Assembly: GCF_000238295.3 (NCBI RefSeq)
Contig: NZ_AHCD03000020.1
Span: 124,001 to 188,000, forward strand
Direction: 5' to 3'
Origin: Pseudoalteromonas rubra
GTDB taxonomy: Bacteria > Pseudomonadota > Gammaproteobacteria > Enterobacterales > Alteromonadaceae
DNA: 64,000 nt
Shown here: positions 8,354 through 15,992 of the stretch, piece after piece
How the letters are laid out: each line of letters opens with the position of its first letter
Numbering within the stretch: the stretch's first letter is position 1
Program-made: the position numbers and the translations under genes
The notes under the pieces: generated by a model
Told to the model about the DNA's origin: nothing
Database searches by the model: none
Seen by the model: only the letters and a program-made list of their open reading frames with translations

Positions 8354-9273
8354 TTATAGCTTAATGCTCATGCCATCGCTGAGCGAATAGAAATAGGCCC
8401 GGGTTGCAGGCAATATGCCCATCAGTGTGCCGGCCGCCATAATAACGCCGATCAACATGAGTTCATAGTGACTGAGCAGTGAAATGCTCAGGCTAATCCC
8501 GAACTGACTTTGTAGCGTACCTTGTGCCAGTGCAATCAGGGCGTAAAACAAGGCAATGCCTAATGTGCAGCCTGCTGCAGTAATTAAGATAGCCTCGCTG
8601 CTCATTAGAGTGAAAATGTGTCGTGGTCGCGCGCCCACAGAGCGCAAAATGGCCAGTTCTCGGCGGCGCTGGTTGAGCGTCGCCAACAAGGTGGTCAGCA
8701 TGCCCAGCAGGCTGATCAAAACCACCACGGCAGAAAACAGTAGCAGGATCTTTTCTACCAGGCCCAGCATGCGCCACAGCTCACGTAATGTGACGCCGGG
8801 CATGATGGCCAGCAGCGGCTCTGCTTTGTAATTATTGATATTCCGGCGGATCTGCAAGGTGTATAACGGGGAGTCCAGCCCCATTAAAAATGCCGTGATC
8901 TGTTTGGGTTCACCAATCAGATCGCCATGCAGATCTGCGGGTGCTGGTACCGCAACTGCGATGGTGTCGGGCTTATCGTGTCCGTGACCGTGGTCATGGC
9001 TGTCATGGTGCTTATGTTCATCTGCATGGTCGTGGTCATGGCTGTCATGGTGCTTATGTTCATCTGCATGGTCGTGGTCATGGCTGTCATGGTGCTTATG
9101 TTCATCTGCATGGTCGTGGTCATGGCTGTCATGGTGCTTATGTTCATCTGCATGGTCGTGGTCATGGCTGTCATGGTGCTTATGTTCATCTGCATGGTCG
9201 TGGTCATGGCTGTCATGGTGCTTATGTTCATCTGCATGGTCGTGGTCATGGCTGTCATGGTGCTTATGTTCAT
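8354..9273 (-). pseudogene. FtsX-like ABC permease, C-terminal fragment (copy 1)
   Basis: This is the C-terminal part of the permease whose N terminus is at 13074. It keeps seven His-rich repeat units and the last three membrane helices (LLLFSAVVVLISLLGMLTTL, the FALL-type ILITAAGCTLGIALFYALIA, and MLIGVIMAAGTLMGILPA). Upstream of 9273 the frame runs a few codons into the reverse of the peptide-gene leader region and meets a stop without any start codon. It therefore cannot be translated on its own unless from an internal start such as 8884. It is a product of the 1677-bp duplication. Confidence 0.8.
8991..9273 (-). repeat. 42-bp His-rich coding repeat, about 7 units (copy 1)
   Basis: The 42-bp unit encodes DHDHADEHKHHDSH on the minus strand. 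The core GCTTATGTTCAT recurs every 42 bp from 9010 to 9262, giving seven occurrences, the last cut by the duplication junction. The units appear identical to each other. Confidence 0.9.
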
Positions 9274-9289
9274 AATAAGGAAATACACT

Positions 9290-9463
9290 ATGAAATTAAA
9301 ATTAAACAAAAAATCGATGAAGCAGTTGGGTGGCCAGGCGCGTTCACTGGATGGTGCACAAACACCGCAGGTTGCCGGTGGCGTAAGGTATACTGAGCGC
9401 GACTCGTGTAACACGGTTGCCGTTATATGCGATACCTATCATTTCAGAAGCTGTCTTTGCTAA
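9290..9463 (+). CDS. Small leader-peptide-like gene, copy 2
   Basis: Identical 57-residue product to the gene at 7613, including the same AAGGA ribosome site. The original upstream DNA is lost: instead of the MITE-like repeat it follows the His-repeat DNA directly (junction 9273/9274). Any promoter lying before 7597 is therefore missing here, and expression would depend on read-through or chance promoters in the repeat. Confidence 0.55.
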   Translation: MKLKLNKKSMKQLGGQARSLDGAQTPQVAGGVRYTERDSCNTVAVICDTYHFRSCLC

Positions 9464-9480
9464 GGCTGGACTGGCTATCT

Positions 9481-9502
9481 AGTGGCTCATCATTGAGCCA
9501 CT
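9481..9502. terminator. Bidirectional hairpin, duplicated copy
   Basis: Exact duplicate of the 9-bp stem hairpin at 7804-7825, again between the convergent peptide and DUF3299 genes. Confidence 0.65.
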
Positions 9503-9522
9503 TTCAGACAGATAACCTACGT

Positions 9523-10020
9523 TTATAATTCAAACGGCGCGACGCCAACCGCGTCCATCTTATAACCGGTTTGCGCCAGATCACCCTTCCAGGTTGCGAC
9601 CTTCATAGTACCCGTTACAGTAATTGCATCATACAGGCTGTCGATGGGCACCCCATTCTTGATTTTGACATGTACAATCTGGTTGGGCGGTGGGGGTGGT
9701 ACATGAATACATGCCCCGAAGTAAGGCACCAGTAAGAACTCAGTGATCACTTCACTGTCTCCTTCAAGCGGCACTACAAACCCGGGCAAGCTCACTTGCT
9801 TACCATCTAAGCTTTTCACGACCGGGGCATCAAGATCCGGCTGTACCCAGTTTTGCTGATCGCCATCATGACTGGCCGCGGCGTCCTGATTGCTGATTTG
9901 GACATGGCCTTTTGGGATCAGATCATCCCAGAAAATTTCTTTAGGCGGTGCTGCCTGTGCCTGCACGCAAAACAGCATCAGCGTTGTGCATAGCCAGAAA
10001 ATAGTGCGTAATGGTGTCAT
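9523..10020 (-). CDS. DUF3299 secreted protein, copy 2
   Basis: Identical in protein sequence to the gene at 7846: signal peptide, then the DUF3299 core with ACIHVPPPPPNQ. It lies 10 bp behind the end of permease copy 2 and so keeps the native gene order on its upstream side. It is the copy most likely to be reached by transcription from the ATPase end, if the duplication is real. Confidence 0.8.
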   Translation of the reverse strand: MTPLRTIFWLCTTLMLFCVQAQAAPPKEIFWDDLIPKGHVQISNQDAAASHDGDQQNWVQPDLDAPVVKSLDGKQVSLPGFVVPLEGDSEVITEFLLVPYFGACIHVPPPPPNQIVHVKIKNGVPIDSLYDAITVTGTMKVATWKGDLAQTGYKMDAVGVAPFEL

Positions 10021-10030
10021 TCAAAACCTC

Positions 10031-11664
10031 TTATAGCTTAATGCTCATGCCATCGCTGAGCGAATAGAAATAGGCCCGGGTTGCAGGCAATATGCCCATC
10101 AGTGTGCCGGCCGCCATAATAACGCCGATCAACATGAGTTCATAGTGACTGAGCAGTGAAATGCTCAGGCTAATCCCGAACTGACTTTGTAGCGTACCTT
10201 GTGCCAGTGCAATCAGGGCGTAAAACAAGGCAATGCCTAATGTGCAGCCTGCTGCAGTAATTAAGATAGCCTCGCTGCTCATTAGAGTGAAAATGTGTCG
10301 TGGTCGCGCGCCCACAGAGCGCAAAATGGCCAGTTCTCGGCGGCGCTGGTTGAGCGTCGCCAACAAGGTGGTCAGCATGCCCAGCAGGCTGATCAAAACC
10401 ACCACGGCAGAAAACAGTAGCAGGATCTTTTCTACCAGGCCCAGCATGCGCCACAGCTCACGTAATGTGACGCCGGGCATGATGGCCAGCAGCGGCTCTG
10501 CTTTGTAATTATTGATATTCCGGCGGATCTGCAAGGTGTATAACGGGGAGTCCAGCCCCATTAAAAATGCCGTGATCTGTTTGGGTTCACCAATCAGATC
10601 GCCATGCAGATCTGCGGGTGCTGGTACCGCAACTGCGATGGTGTCGGGCTTATCGTGTCCGTGACCGTGGTCATGGCTGTCATGGTGCTTATGTTCATCT
10701 GCATGGTCGTGGTCATGGCTGTCATGGTGCTTATGTTCATCTGCATGGTCGTGGTCATGGCTGTCATGGTGCTTATGTTCATCTGCATGGTCGTGGTCAT
10801 GGCTGTCATGGTGCTTATGTTCATCTGCATGGTCGTGGTCATGGCTGTCATGGTGCTTATGTTCATCTGCATGGTCGTGGTCATGGCTGTCATGGTGCTT
10901 ATGTTCATCTGCATGGTCGTGGTCATGGCTGTCATGGTGCTTATGTTCATCTGCATGGTCGTGGTCATGGCTGTCATGGTGCTTATGTTCATCTGCATGG
11001 TCGTGGTCATGGCTGTCATGGTGCTTATGTTCATCTGCATGGTCGTGGTCATGGCTGTCATGGTGCTTATGTTCATCTGCATGGTCGTGGTCATGGCTGT
11101 CATGGTGCTTATGTTCATCTGCATGGTCGTGGTCATGGCTGTCATGGTGCTTATGTTCATCTGCATGGTCGTGGTCATGGCTGTCATGGTGCTTATGTTC
11201 ATCTGCATGGTCGTGGTCATGGCTGTCATGGTGCTTATGTTCATCTGCATGGCCGTGGTCATGACTGTCATTGTGGTCATGTTCATCTGCATGATCATGC
11301 GTGTGTCCAGCTGGCTGTTTTGGTTTACCTATCATGCGGGGGGTTGATTTAGGCTGGCTATGCATGGCCTCGATGGCCGCCAGTGGCACATGCACGGTTT
11401 TATCGACCGGTGTGCCGGTCGGTGCCAGGATCCCAACTATGGTCATCGGATTATCATCGTGGTGATGGAAGCTGGTATTGCCCATACCGTGTGAAATCAC
11501 AATTTGCTGACCAAGCTGGTAATGCATTTTTTGGGCGACGTCACTGCCCAGCACCACTTCCTGCGCATTAACAAAAGCGCGGCCTGCGGCGAATGCCAGC
11601 GTTTGTTTCTTACCATAGCGAAAGTGTTCAAAGTAAGCGCTGTCGGTGCCCAGTACTGCATGAC
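10031..11664 (-). pseudogene. FtsX-like ABC permease lacking its N terminus (copy 2)
   Basis: This copy has the full C terminus and a very long His-rich insertion (14 regular units plus one variant unit DEHDHNDSHDHGHA). Its 5' part stops at 11664, where the sequence switches to the C-terminal coding region of copy 3 in another frame. The first membrane helix and roughly the first 110 residues are missing. A GTG at 11557 opens a 508-residue frame but corresponds to an internal Val of the intact protein (EVVLGSDVAQKM), so it is not a natural start. Confidence 0.8.
10668..11291 (-). repeat. 42-bp His-rich coding repeat, 14 units plus a variant unit (copy 2)
   Basis: The core GCTTATGTTCAT recurs every 42 bp from 10687 to 11233, which is 14 occurrences, followed by one diverged unit. 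The minus strand encodes an uninterrupted His/Asp/Glu-rich stretch of about 210 residues. All 14 regular units look identical, as expected of an array that expands and contracts by slippage or unequal exchange. Confidence 0.92.
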
Positions 11665-13074
11665 AATAACGCCGATCAACATGAGTTCATAGTGACTGAG
11701 CAGTGAAATGCTCAGGCTAATCCCGAACTGACTTTGTAGCGTACCTTGTGCCAGTGCAATCAGGGCGTAAAACAAGGCAATGCCTAATGTGCAGCCTGCT
11801 GCAGTAATTAAGATAGCCTCGCTGCTCATTAGAGTGAAAATGTGTCGTGGTCGCGCGCCCACAGAGCGCAAAATGGCCAGTTCTCGGCGGCGCTGGTTGA
11901 GCGTCGCCAACAAGGTGGTCAGCATGCCCAGCAGGCTGATCAAAACCACCACGGCAGAAAACAGTAGCAGGATCTTTTCTACCAGGCCCAGCATGCGCCA
12001 CAGCTCACGTAATGTGACGCCGGGCATGATGGCCAGCAGCGGCTCTGCTTTGTAATTATTGATATTCCGGCGGATCTGCAAGGTGTATAACGGGGAGTCC
12101 AGCCCCATTAAAAATGCCGTGATCTGTTTGGGTTCACCAATCAGATCGCCATGCAGATCTGCGGGTGCTGGTACCGCAACTGCGATGGTGTCGGGCTTAT
12201 CGTGTCCGTGACCGTGGTCATGGCTGTCATGGTGCTTATGTTCATCTACATGGCCGTGGTCATGGCTGTCATGGTGCTTATGTTCATCTGCATGGTCGTG
12301 GTCATGGCTGTCATGGTGCTTATGTTCATCTGCATGGCCGTGGTCATGACTGTCATTGTGGTCATGTTCATCTGCATGATCATGCGTGTGTCCAGCTGGC
12401 TGTTTTGGTTTACCTATCATGCGGGGGGTTGATTTAGGCTGGCTATGCATGGCCTCGATGGCCGCCAGTGGCACATGCACGGTTTTATCGACCGGTGTGC
12501 CGGTCGGTGCCAGGATCCCAACTATGGTCATCGGATTATCATCGTGGTGATGGAAGCTGGTATTGCCCATACCGTGTGAAATCACAATTTGCTGACCAAG
12601 CTGGTAATGCATTTTTTGGGCGACGTCACTGCCCAGCACCACTTCCTGCGCATTAACAAAAGCGCGGCCTGCGGCGAATGCCAGCGTTTGTTTCTTACCA
12701 TAGCGAAAGTGTTCAAAGTAAGCGCTGTCGGTGCCCAGTACTGCATGACCTTTGTGGCTGTCGCCCAGGCTGATGGGAATAGTCCAGCTCACACCTCGCT
12801 GAGCTTTTATGTCCTGATAGCTGTCCCAGCTCACACTGTTATTGGCATGACCGATGCGAAAGACACTGGAGAGCAGCAGCTGGATGTCGCCACTGCGGGC
12901 TCCGACGATAAGATCGGTACCTGATACGGTATTGCTAAAGCTGCTTTTCGCTTCCTGACGCACCCTTTCAATGGTCAGCAGTAGCATCACACTGATGGCA
13001 ATGGTGAACAGGGTCAGCAGCACGCTGGCTTTGCGGTTGAGCATACTTTTGCTCGCCAGACTGATTAATCTCAT
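11497..13074 (-). pseudogene. FtsX-like ABC permease with native N terminus but broken C terminus (copy 3)
   Basis: From 13074 the frame gives the true N terminus: a first membrane helix (ASVLLTLFTIAISVMLLLTI), then the MacB-like periplasmic domain with NTVSGTDLIVGARSGDIQLL. A His-rich insertion of three units plus one variant follows, then two more helices. At 11665 native sequence ends after LMLIGVI and the frame continues 55 residues out of register to 11497. The final helix is therefore lost. Removing the two duplications would restore one protein of about 498 residues. The start overlaps the ATPase stop by 4 bp, so the two are translationally coupled. The intact protein would be the inner-membrane half of an ABC system, with the His loop facing the periplasm, probably binding Zn2+ or a similar metal. 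Confidence 0.8.
12215..12376 (-). repeat. 42-bp His-rich coding repeat, 3 units plus a variant unit (copy 3)
   Basis: The shortest of the three arrays. One unit reads DHGHVDEHKHH because of a TAC in place of TGC on the plus strand, a variant absent from the other two arrays. Confidence 0.9.
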
Positions 13075-13757
13075 TGGCTTGCTCCGTTTAATTCAACCAG
13101 ACTCAGGTGTTTGTCGAACAAAGGAGCCAGGCTGCTGTCATGACTGACGAATAAAATGGTTGCGCCATATTGGCTGGCTTCTTTGAATAACAACTCGATA
13201 AAGGTATTGCGATTGTCGGCGTCCAGTGCGGAGGTGGGCTCGTCAGCAATGATCAACTCAGGCTGACCGATAAAGGCCCGGGCTGCGGCAACGCGCTGTT
13301 GCTGGCCAATACTCAGCTGAGCCACTGAACGTGACATAATGCTGGCATCCAGGCCAAGTTCCTGTAACAACAGTTCGGCCTGCTGAGCCAGGGTTTTGCC
13401 CGACGTCTTAATACGGTCGGTACGGCTGCGGGAAAAATGGCAGCCGAGCATGACATTTTCAACCGGACTCAGGTAAGGCAGTAAATTGAAGTTCTGAAAG
13501 ATTGTGCCGATGTGATCGGCTCTGAATTTGTCTCTGGCGGCATCGCTGAGCTGTGCCAGATCACTGTTAAGCAAGCGGATGCTGCCGGCTTCTGGCTTGT
13601 TAATTCCGCTCAGCAGTCCCAGCAGCGTTGATTTACCACTGCCGCTTGGGCCATGTAAAAAGACCCGCTCACCGGCGGCGACTTCAAGTTTGGGTATGTT
13701 GAGGGTGGCGTCGGCGGCACCGGGCCAGCGAAAAATCAGGTCGTTAATCTCTAACAT
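13071..13757 (-). CDS. ABC transporter ATPase of the LolD/MacB type
   Basis: A 228-residue single-domain ATPase. Walker A is HGPSGSGKSTLL (about residues 34-45). The signature is a variant, LSIGQQQRVAAARA, with Ile in place of the usual Gly. Walker B is ELIIADEPTSALD and the switch His is in LFVSHD. It is the first gene of the leftward operon ATPase-permease-DUF3299, and its stop overlaps the permease start (ATGA). In this family the ATPase drives an FtsX-like permease that moves or releases substrates on the periplasmic side rather than importing through a channel. The substrate is not shown; the His-rich permease points to a metal-linked role. Confidence 0.88.
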   Translation of the reverse strand: MLEINDLIFRWPGAADATLNIPKLEVAAGERVFLHGPSGSGKSTLLGLLSGINKPEAGSIRLLNSDLAQLSDAARDKFRADHIGTIFQNFNLLPYLSPVENVMLGCHFSRSRTDRIKTSGKTLAQQAELLLQELGLDASIMSRSVAQLSIGQQQRVAAARAFIGQPELIIADEPTSALDADNRNTFIELLFKEASQYGATILFVSHDSSLAPLFDKHLSLVELNGASQ

Positions 13758-13952
13758 AGTCTCACATCAATGGCGGATCACGCCCGCATCATAAAATACT
13801 TGCGCCGTAAGCTAAACCCACCTGCGGCATATCGCCGTTCAGTGCGGTAAAGCAATTGTGATTTGTTGGCTGCTCGACTATCATACACCGCTCTAACCCC
13901 CTCTGTATTTTGCGTCCTTTAGCAAGACGCAGCCGTTCTCTATGGAGATACA

Positions 13953-15056
13953 ATGAGTAGCTACAAAGTTCTAGACGTCAATGACGATCTACCCATTCGC
14001 ACCAAAGGTGCTGTGCACAGTGGTAAAGTACGTTCAGTTTATTGGTTAACCGACCAGGACAGTGCCCGTTTGATCGAAGAAAAAGGCTATGATGTGCCTG
14101 CCGGGACAGAGCTGGCGATCATGGTGATCTCGGATCGCATCTCGGCCTTTGACTGCATCTGGCAGGGCGAAAATGGCCTCAACGGTGTACCGGGCAAAGG
14201 TATCGCACTGAACAGTGTCGCCGCCCATTGGTTTAAACTATTCGATGAAGCGGGTCTGGCTGGTAATCACATTGTGGATATACCTCATCCATACGTGTGG
14301 ATCGTGCGTAAAGCCAGCACCGTGCGCGTCGAAGCCATCGCCCGCCAATATATCACCGGCAGCATGTGGCGCGATTACAGCAAAGGTGTGCGCGAGTTCT
14401 GTGGGATCAGTTTGCCAGAAGGCCTGACTGCGCATCAAAAGCTTGATGATGTGCTGATCACGCCGTCAACAAAAGGGATCATTCGTGGCCTGCCAGATGT
14501 GCCGGAAGTCGATGATGTGAATATCACACGCCGCAATATCACGGATAACCTGGATGCGTTTAACTTTAAGTCAGACGCCGATGTGGCTCGCTATGAGCAG
14601 CTGCTGAGCGAGGGCTTTGCGTTGATCTCTAAAGAGCTGGCCAAGCTGGATCAAATCTTTGTGGACACCAAATTTGAATTTGGTTACGTAGAAGATAAAG
14701 ATGGCAGCGAACGTTTGATCTACATTGATGAGGTAGGCACGCCGGATTCATCACGGATCTGGGATGGCCCGGCATACCGTGACGGTAAAATTGTGGAAAA
14801 CTCTAAAGAGGGCTTCCGCCAGTTATTGATCAACAATGTACCGGACAGCGATGTTTTGCTGAACAAAGACCGCATGAGCGAGCGCGAACAGCTGGCTGCC
14901 AGTTATAAGTTGCCAGAGCAGGTGATGATGTCGGTGTCAGATACGTATGTGGGCATCGCCAGTAAAATTGTTGGCCAACAGCTTAGTATTCCTCAGAACC
15001 CACGTGATGAGGTGATTGCCGTACTGGATAAAGAGTATGGTCTGATCGACGCCTGA
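13953..15056 (+). CDS. purC: Phosphoribosylaminoimidazole-succinocarboxamide synthase
   Basis: A 367-residue SAICAR synthase, which joins aspartate to CAIR with ATP in purine biosynthesis. Diagnostic stretches are GKVRSVYWLTD near residue 25, MVISDRISAFDCIWQ near residue 55, VEAIARQYITGSMWRDY, and the C-terminal metal and substrate site LIYIDEVGTPDSSRIWDG. It is the longer form found in Vibrio- and Pseudoalteromonas-like bacteria rather than the 237-residue E. coli form. The start follows GGAGA. A 6-bp inverted repeat (TGCGTC / GACGCA, 13911-13931) lies in the leader, but I see no PurR box. It stands alone, with a terminator at 15073. Confidence 0.95.
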   Translation: MSSYKVLDVNDDLPIRTKGAVHSGKVRSVYWLTDQDSARLIEEKGYDVPAGTELAIMVISDRISAFDCIWQGENGLNGVPGKGIALNSVAAHWFKLFDEAGLAGNHIVDIPHPYVWIVRKASTVRVEAIARQYITGSMWRDYSKGVREFCGISLPEGLTAHQKLDDVLITPSTKGIIRGLPDVPEVDDVNITRRNITDNLDAFNFKSDADVARYEQLLSEGFALISKELAKLDQIFVDTKFEFGYVEDKDGSERLIYIDEVGTPDSSRIWDGPAYRDGKIVENSKEGFRQLLINNVPDSDVLLNKDRMSEREQLAASYKLPEQVMMSVSDTYVGIASKIVGQQLSIPQNPRDEVIAVLDKEYGLIDA

Positions 15057-15072
15057 GCCGTCTGAAAAACAT

Positions 15073-15101
15073 AAAAAAAGCGGCGATAAGCCGCTTTTTT
15101 T
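15073..15101. terminator. Rho-independent terminator after purC
   Basis: A-tract, stem AGCGGC / GCCGCT with GATAA loop, then seven T residues. The flanking A and T runs extend the stem and make it usable on both strands. Confidence 0.9.
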
Positions 15102-15128
15102 ATGGCTGTTTAACCGCCGGATGCAGGC

Positions 15129-15992
15129 GTGAATGTGTATTCGTCCTTGCTTTTCTTTTCAGCGTCACTTTTACTTAAGGTAAGCAAGTGGCTCAGGCAA
15201 ATTTCCATGAACGTCAGCGGGCATAACCCGGTAAGGATCGCACAAGGGCACCTGATCGTGATCAGGCGAGCGCTGGGGTGTGCACGAAAGATAGTTGGCC
15301 TGCGTATTTTTGCCTGGCCAGTGTACGCTTGGATACTTGCCGGCTTAGGTGGTCCTGTTTATGGGGCTGATAATGCACTCGACAATGGGGCTGGTAAGGG
15401 TGTCGGTAACGGATCCGGTAACGGGTACACTCTTCAATTGCGTGATCAGCACGGTGCACCCTTATCCGATGTGGTGGTTGAAGTGGTTGCCCCCTTACGT
15501 GCGGGCCAGGTGCAGCAAGTCGCCGTAATGGATCAGGTCAATAAGCAATTCCACCCCAGACTACTGACCATAATGCAGGGTCAGGCGGTGAGCTTTCCCA
15601 ACAGTGATGATATTCGTCATCATGTCTATTCTTTTTCTGAGACCAAGCGTTTTGAGCTTAAATTATATGCGGGTACACCTATTCAACCGATACGATTTGA
15701 ACAACCGGGTGTCGTTGTTCTAGGATGTAATATTCATGATTCAATGGTGGGCTATATCTATGTTTCTCAATCAAAAGACGTGCTTACCAGCGATCAATCG
15801 GGCACAGTGCAGTTACCTGCTTATGCGCAGCAAGTGGCTATCTGGCATGCATTACAAACACAGGATATCGACACTCGCAGGATAGTGACGGTGACAGAAT
15901 TACAACAATCCGGGTCTGCTATTGTAGAAACACAGGCACCGGCACCCAGAAACACATTCTCAGAGATGTTTAAGGATCATCATGGGCACTAG
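15129..15992 (+). CDS. Cupredoxin-like (methylamine-utilisation type) periplasmic protein
   Basis: A protein of 287 residues from ATG 15129, or 261 from ATG 15207. A hydrophobic segment ending GGPVYGAD (about residue 80) looks like the export signal. The mature domain carries the copper-site pattern of small blue-copper-like proteins: VSFPNSDDIRHHVYSF and, after a spacer, VVLGCNIHDSMVGYIYV, supplying two His, one Cys, a further His and Met. It is the first gene of an operon with a GGDEF/EAL protein (11-bp overlap), a DUF3034 protein and a truncated haemoglobin. That set suggests a redox- or copper-related sensory role in the periplasm. Redox activity has to be inferred from the motif. Confidence 0.75.
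   Translation: MNVYSSLLFFSASLLLKVSKWLRQISMNVSGHNPVRIAQGHLIVIRRALGCARKIVGLRIFAWPVYAWILAGLGGPVYGADNALDNGAGKGVGNGSGNGYTLQLRDQHGAPLSDVVVEVVAPLRAGQVQQVAVMDQVNKQFHPRLLTIMQGQAVSFPNSDDIRHHVYSFSETKRFELKLYAGTPIQPIRFEQPGVVVLGCNIHDSMVGYIYVSQSKDVLTSDQSGTVQLPAYAQQVAIWHALQTQDIDTRRIVTVTELQQSGSAIVETQAPAPRNTFSEMFKDHHGH

Larger units (their letters stand above)
7597..10950. repeat. Tandem duplication, 1677-bp unit (7597-9273 and 9274-10950)
   Basis: Every feature from 7597 recurs exactly 1677 bp further on: the small peptide gene (7613 and 9290), the hairpin (7804 and 9481), DUF3299 (7846 and 9523) and the permease end (8354 and 10031). The encoded proteins are identical. The junction at 9273/9274 joins the middle of the His-repeat DNA of the permease to the sequence AATAAGG just before the peptide gene, with no usable homology between the two. 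Confidence 0.9.
10118..12749. repeat. Tandem duplication, 1547-bp unit (10118-11664 and 11665-12749)
   Basis: The permease region from near the C terminus to the N-terminal third is present twice. C-terminal landmarks are offset by 1547 bp (10170 and 11717). N-terminal landmarks are offset by 1085 bp. The difference, 462 bp, is exactly eleven 42-bp His units, matching 14 units in one copy and 3 in the other. The junction 11664/11665 (TGAC|AATAAC) shows no shared bases. One unit in the right copy is a variant (HVDEH), so the copies are not simple duplicates of one read. Confidence 0.88.

Noticed and set aside
10668..11291. CRISPR-like appearance of a 42-bp direct repeat array
   Set aside because: Units follow each other without spacers, are multiples of three and encode a His-rich protein loop in frame; no cas gene is near.
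10604..11347. Long plus-strand frames across the His array (Met/Val-rich or His/Gly-rich)
   Set aside because: They are antisense readings of the 42-bp coding repeat; a repeat whose length is a multiple of three opens all frames lacking a stop.
13911..13931. Inverted repeat TGCGTC/GACGCA in the purC leader as a riboswitch or PurR site
   Set aside because: The arms are only 6 bp and neither a purine aptamer nor the PurR consensus is visible.
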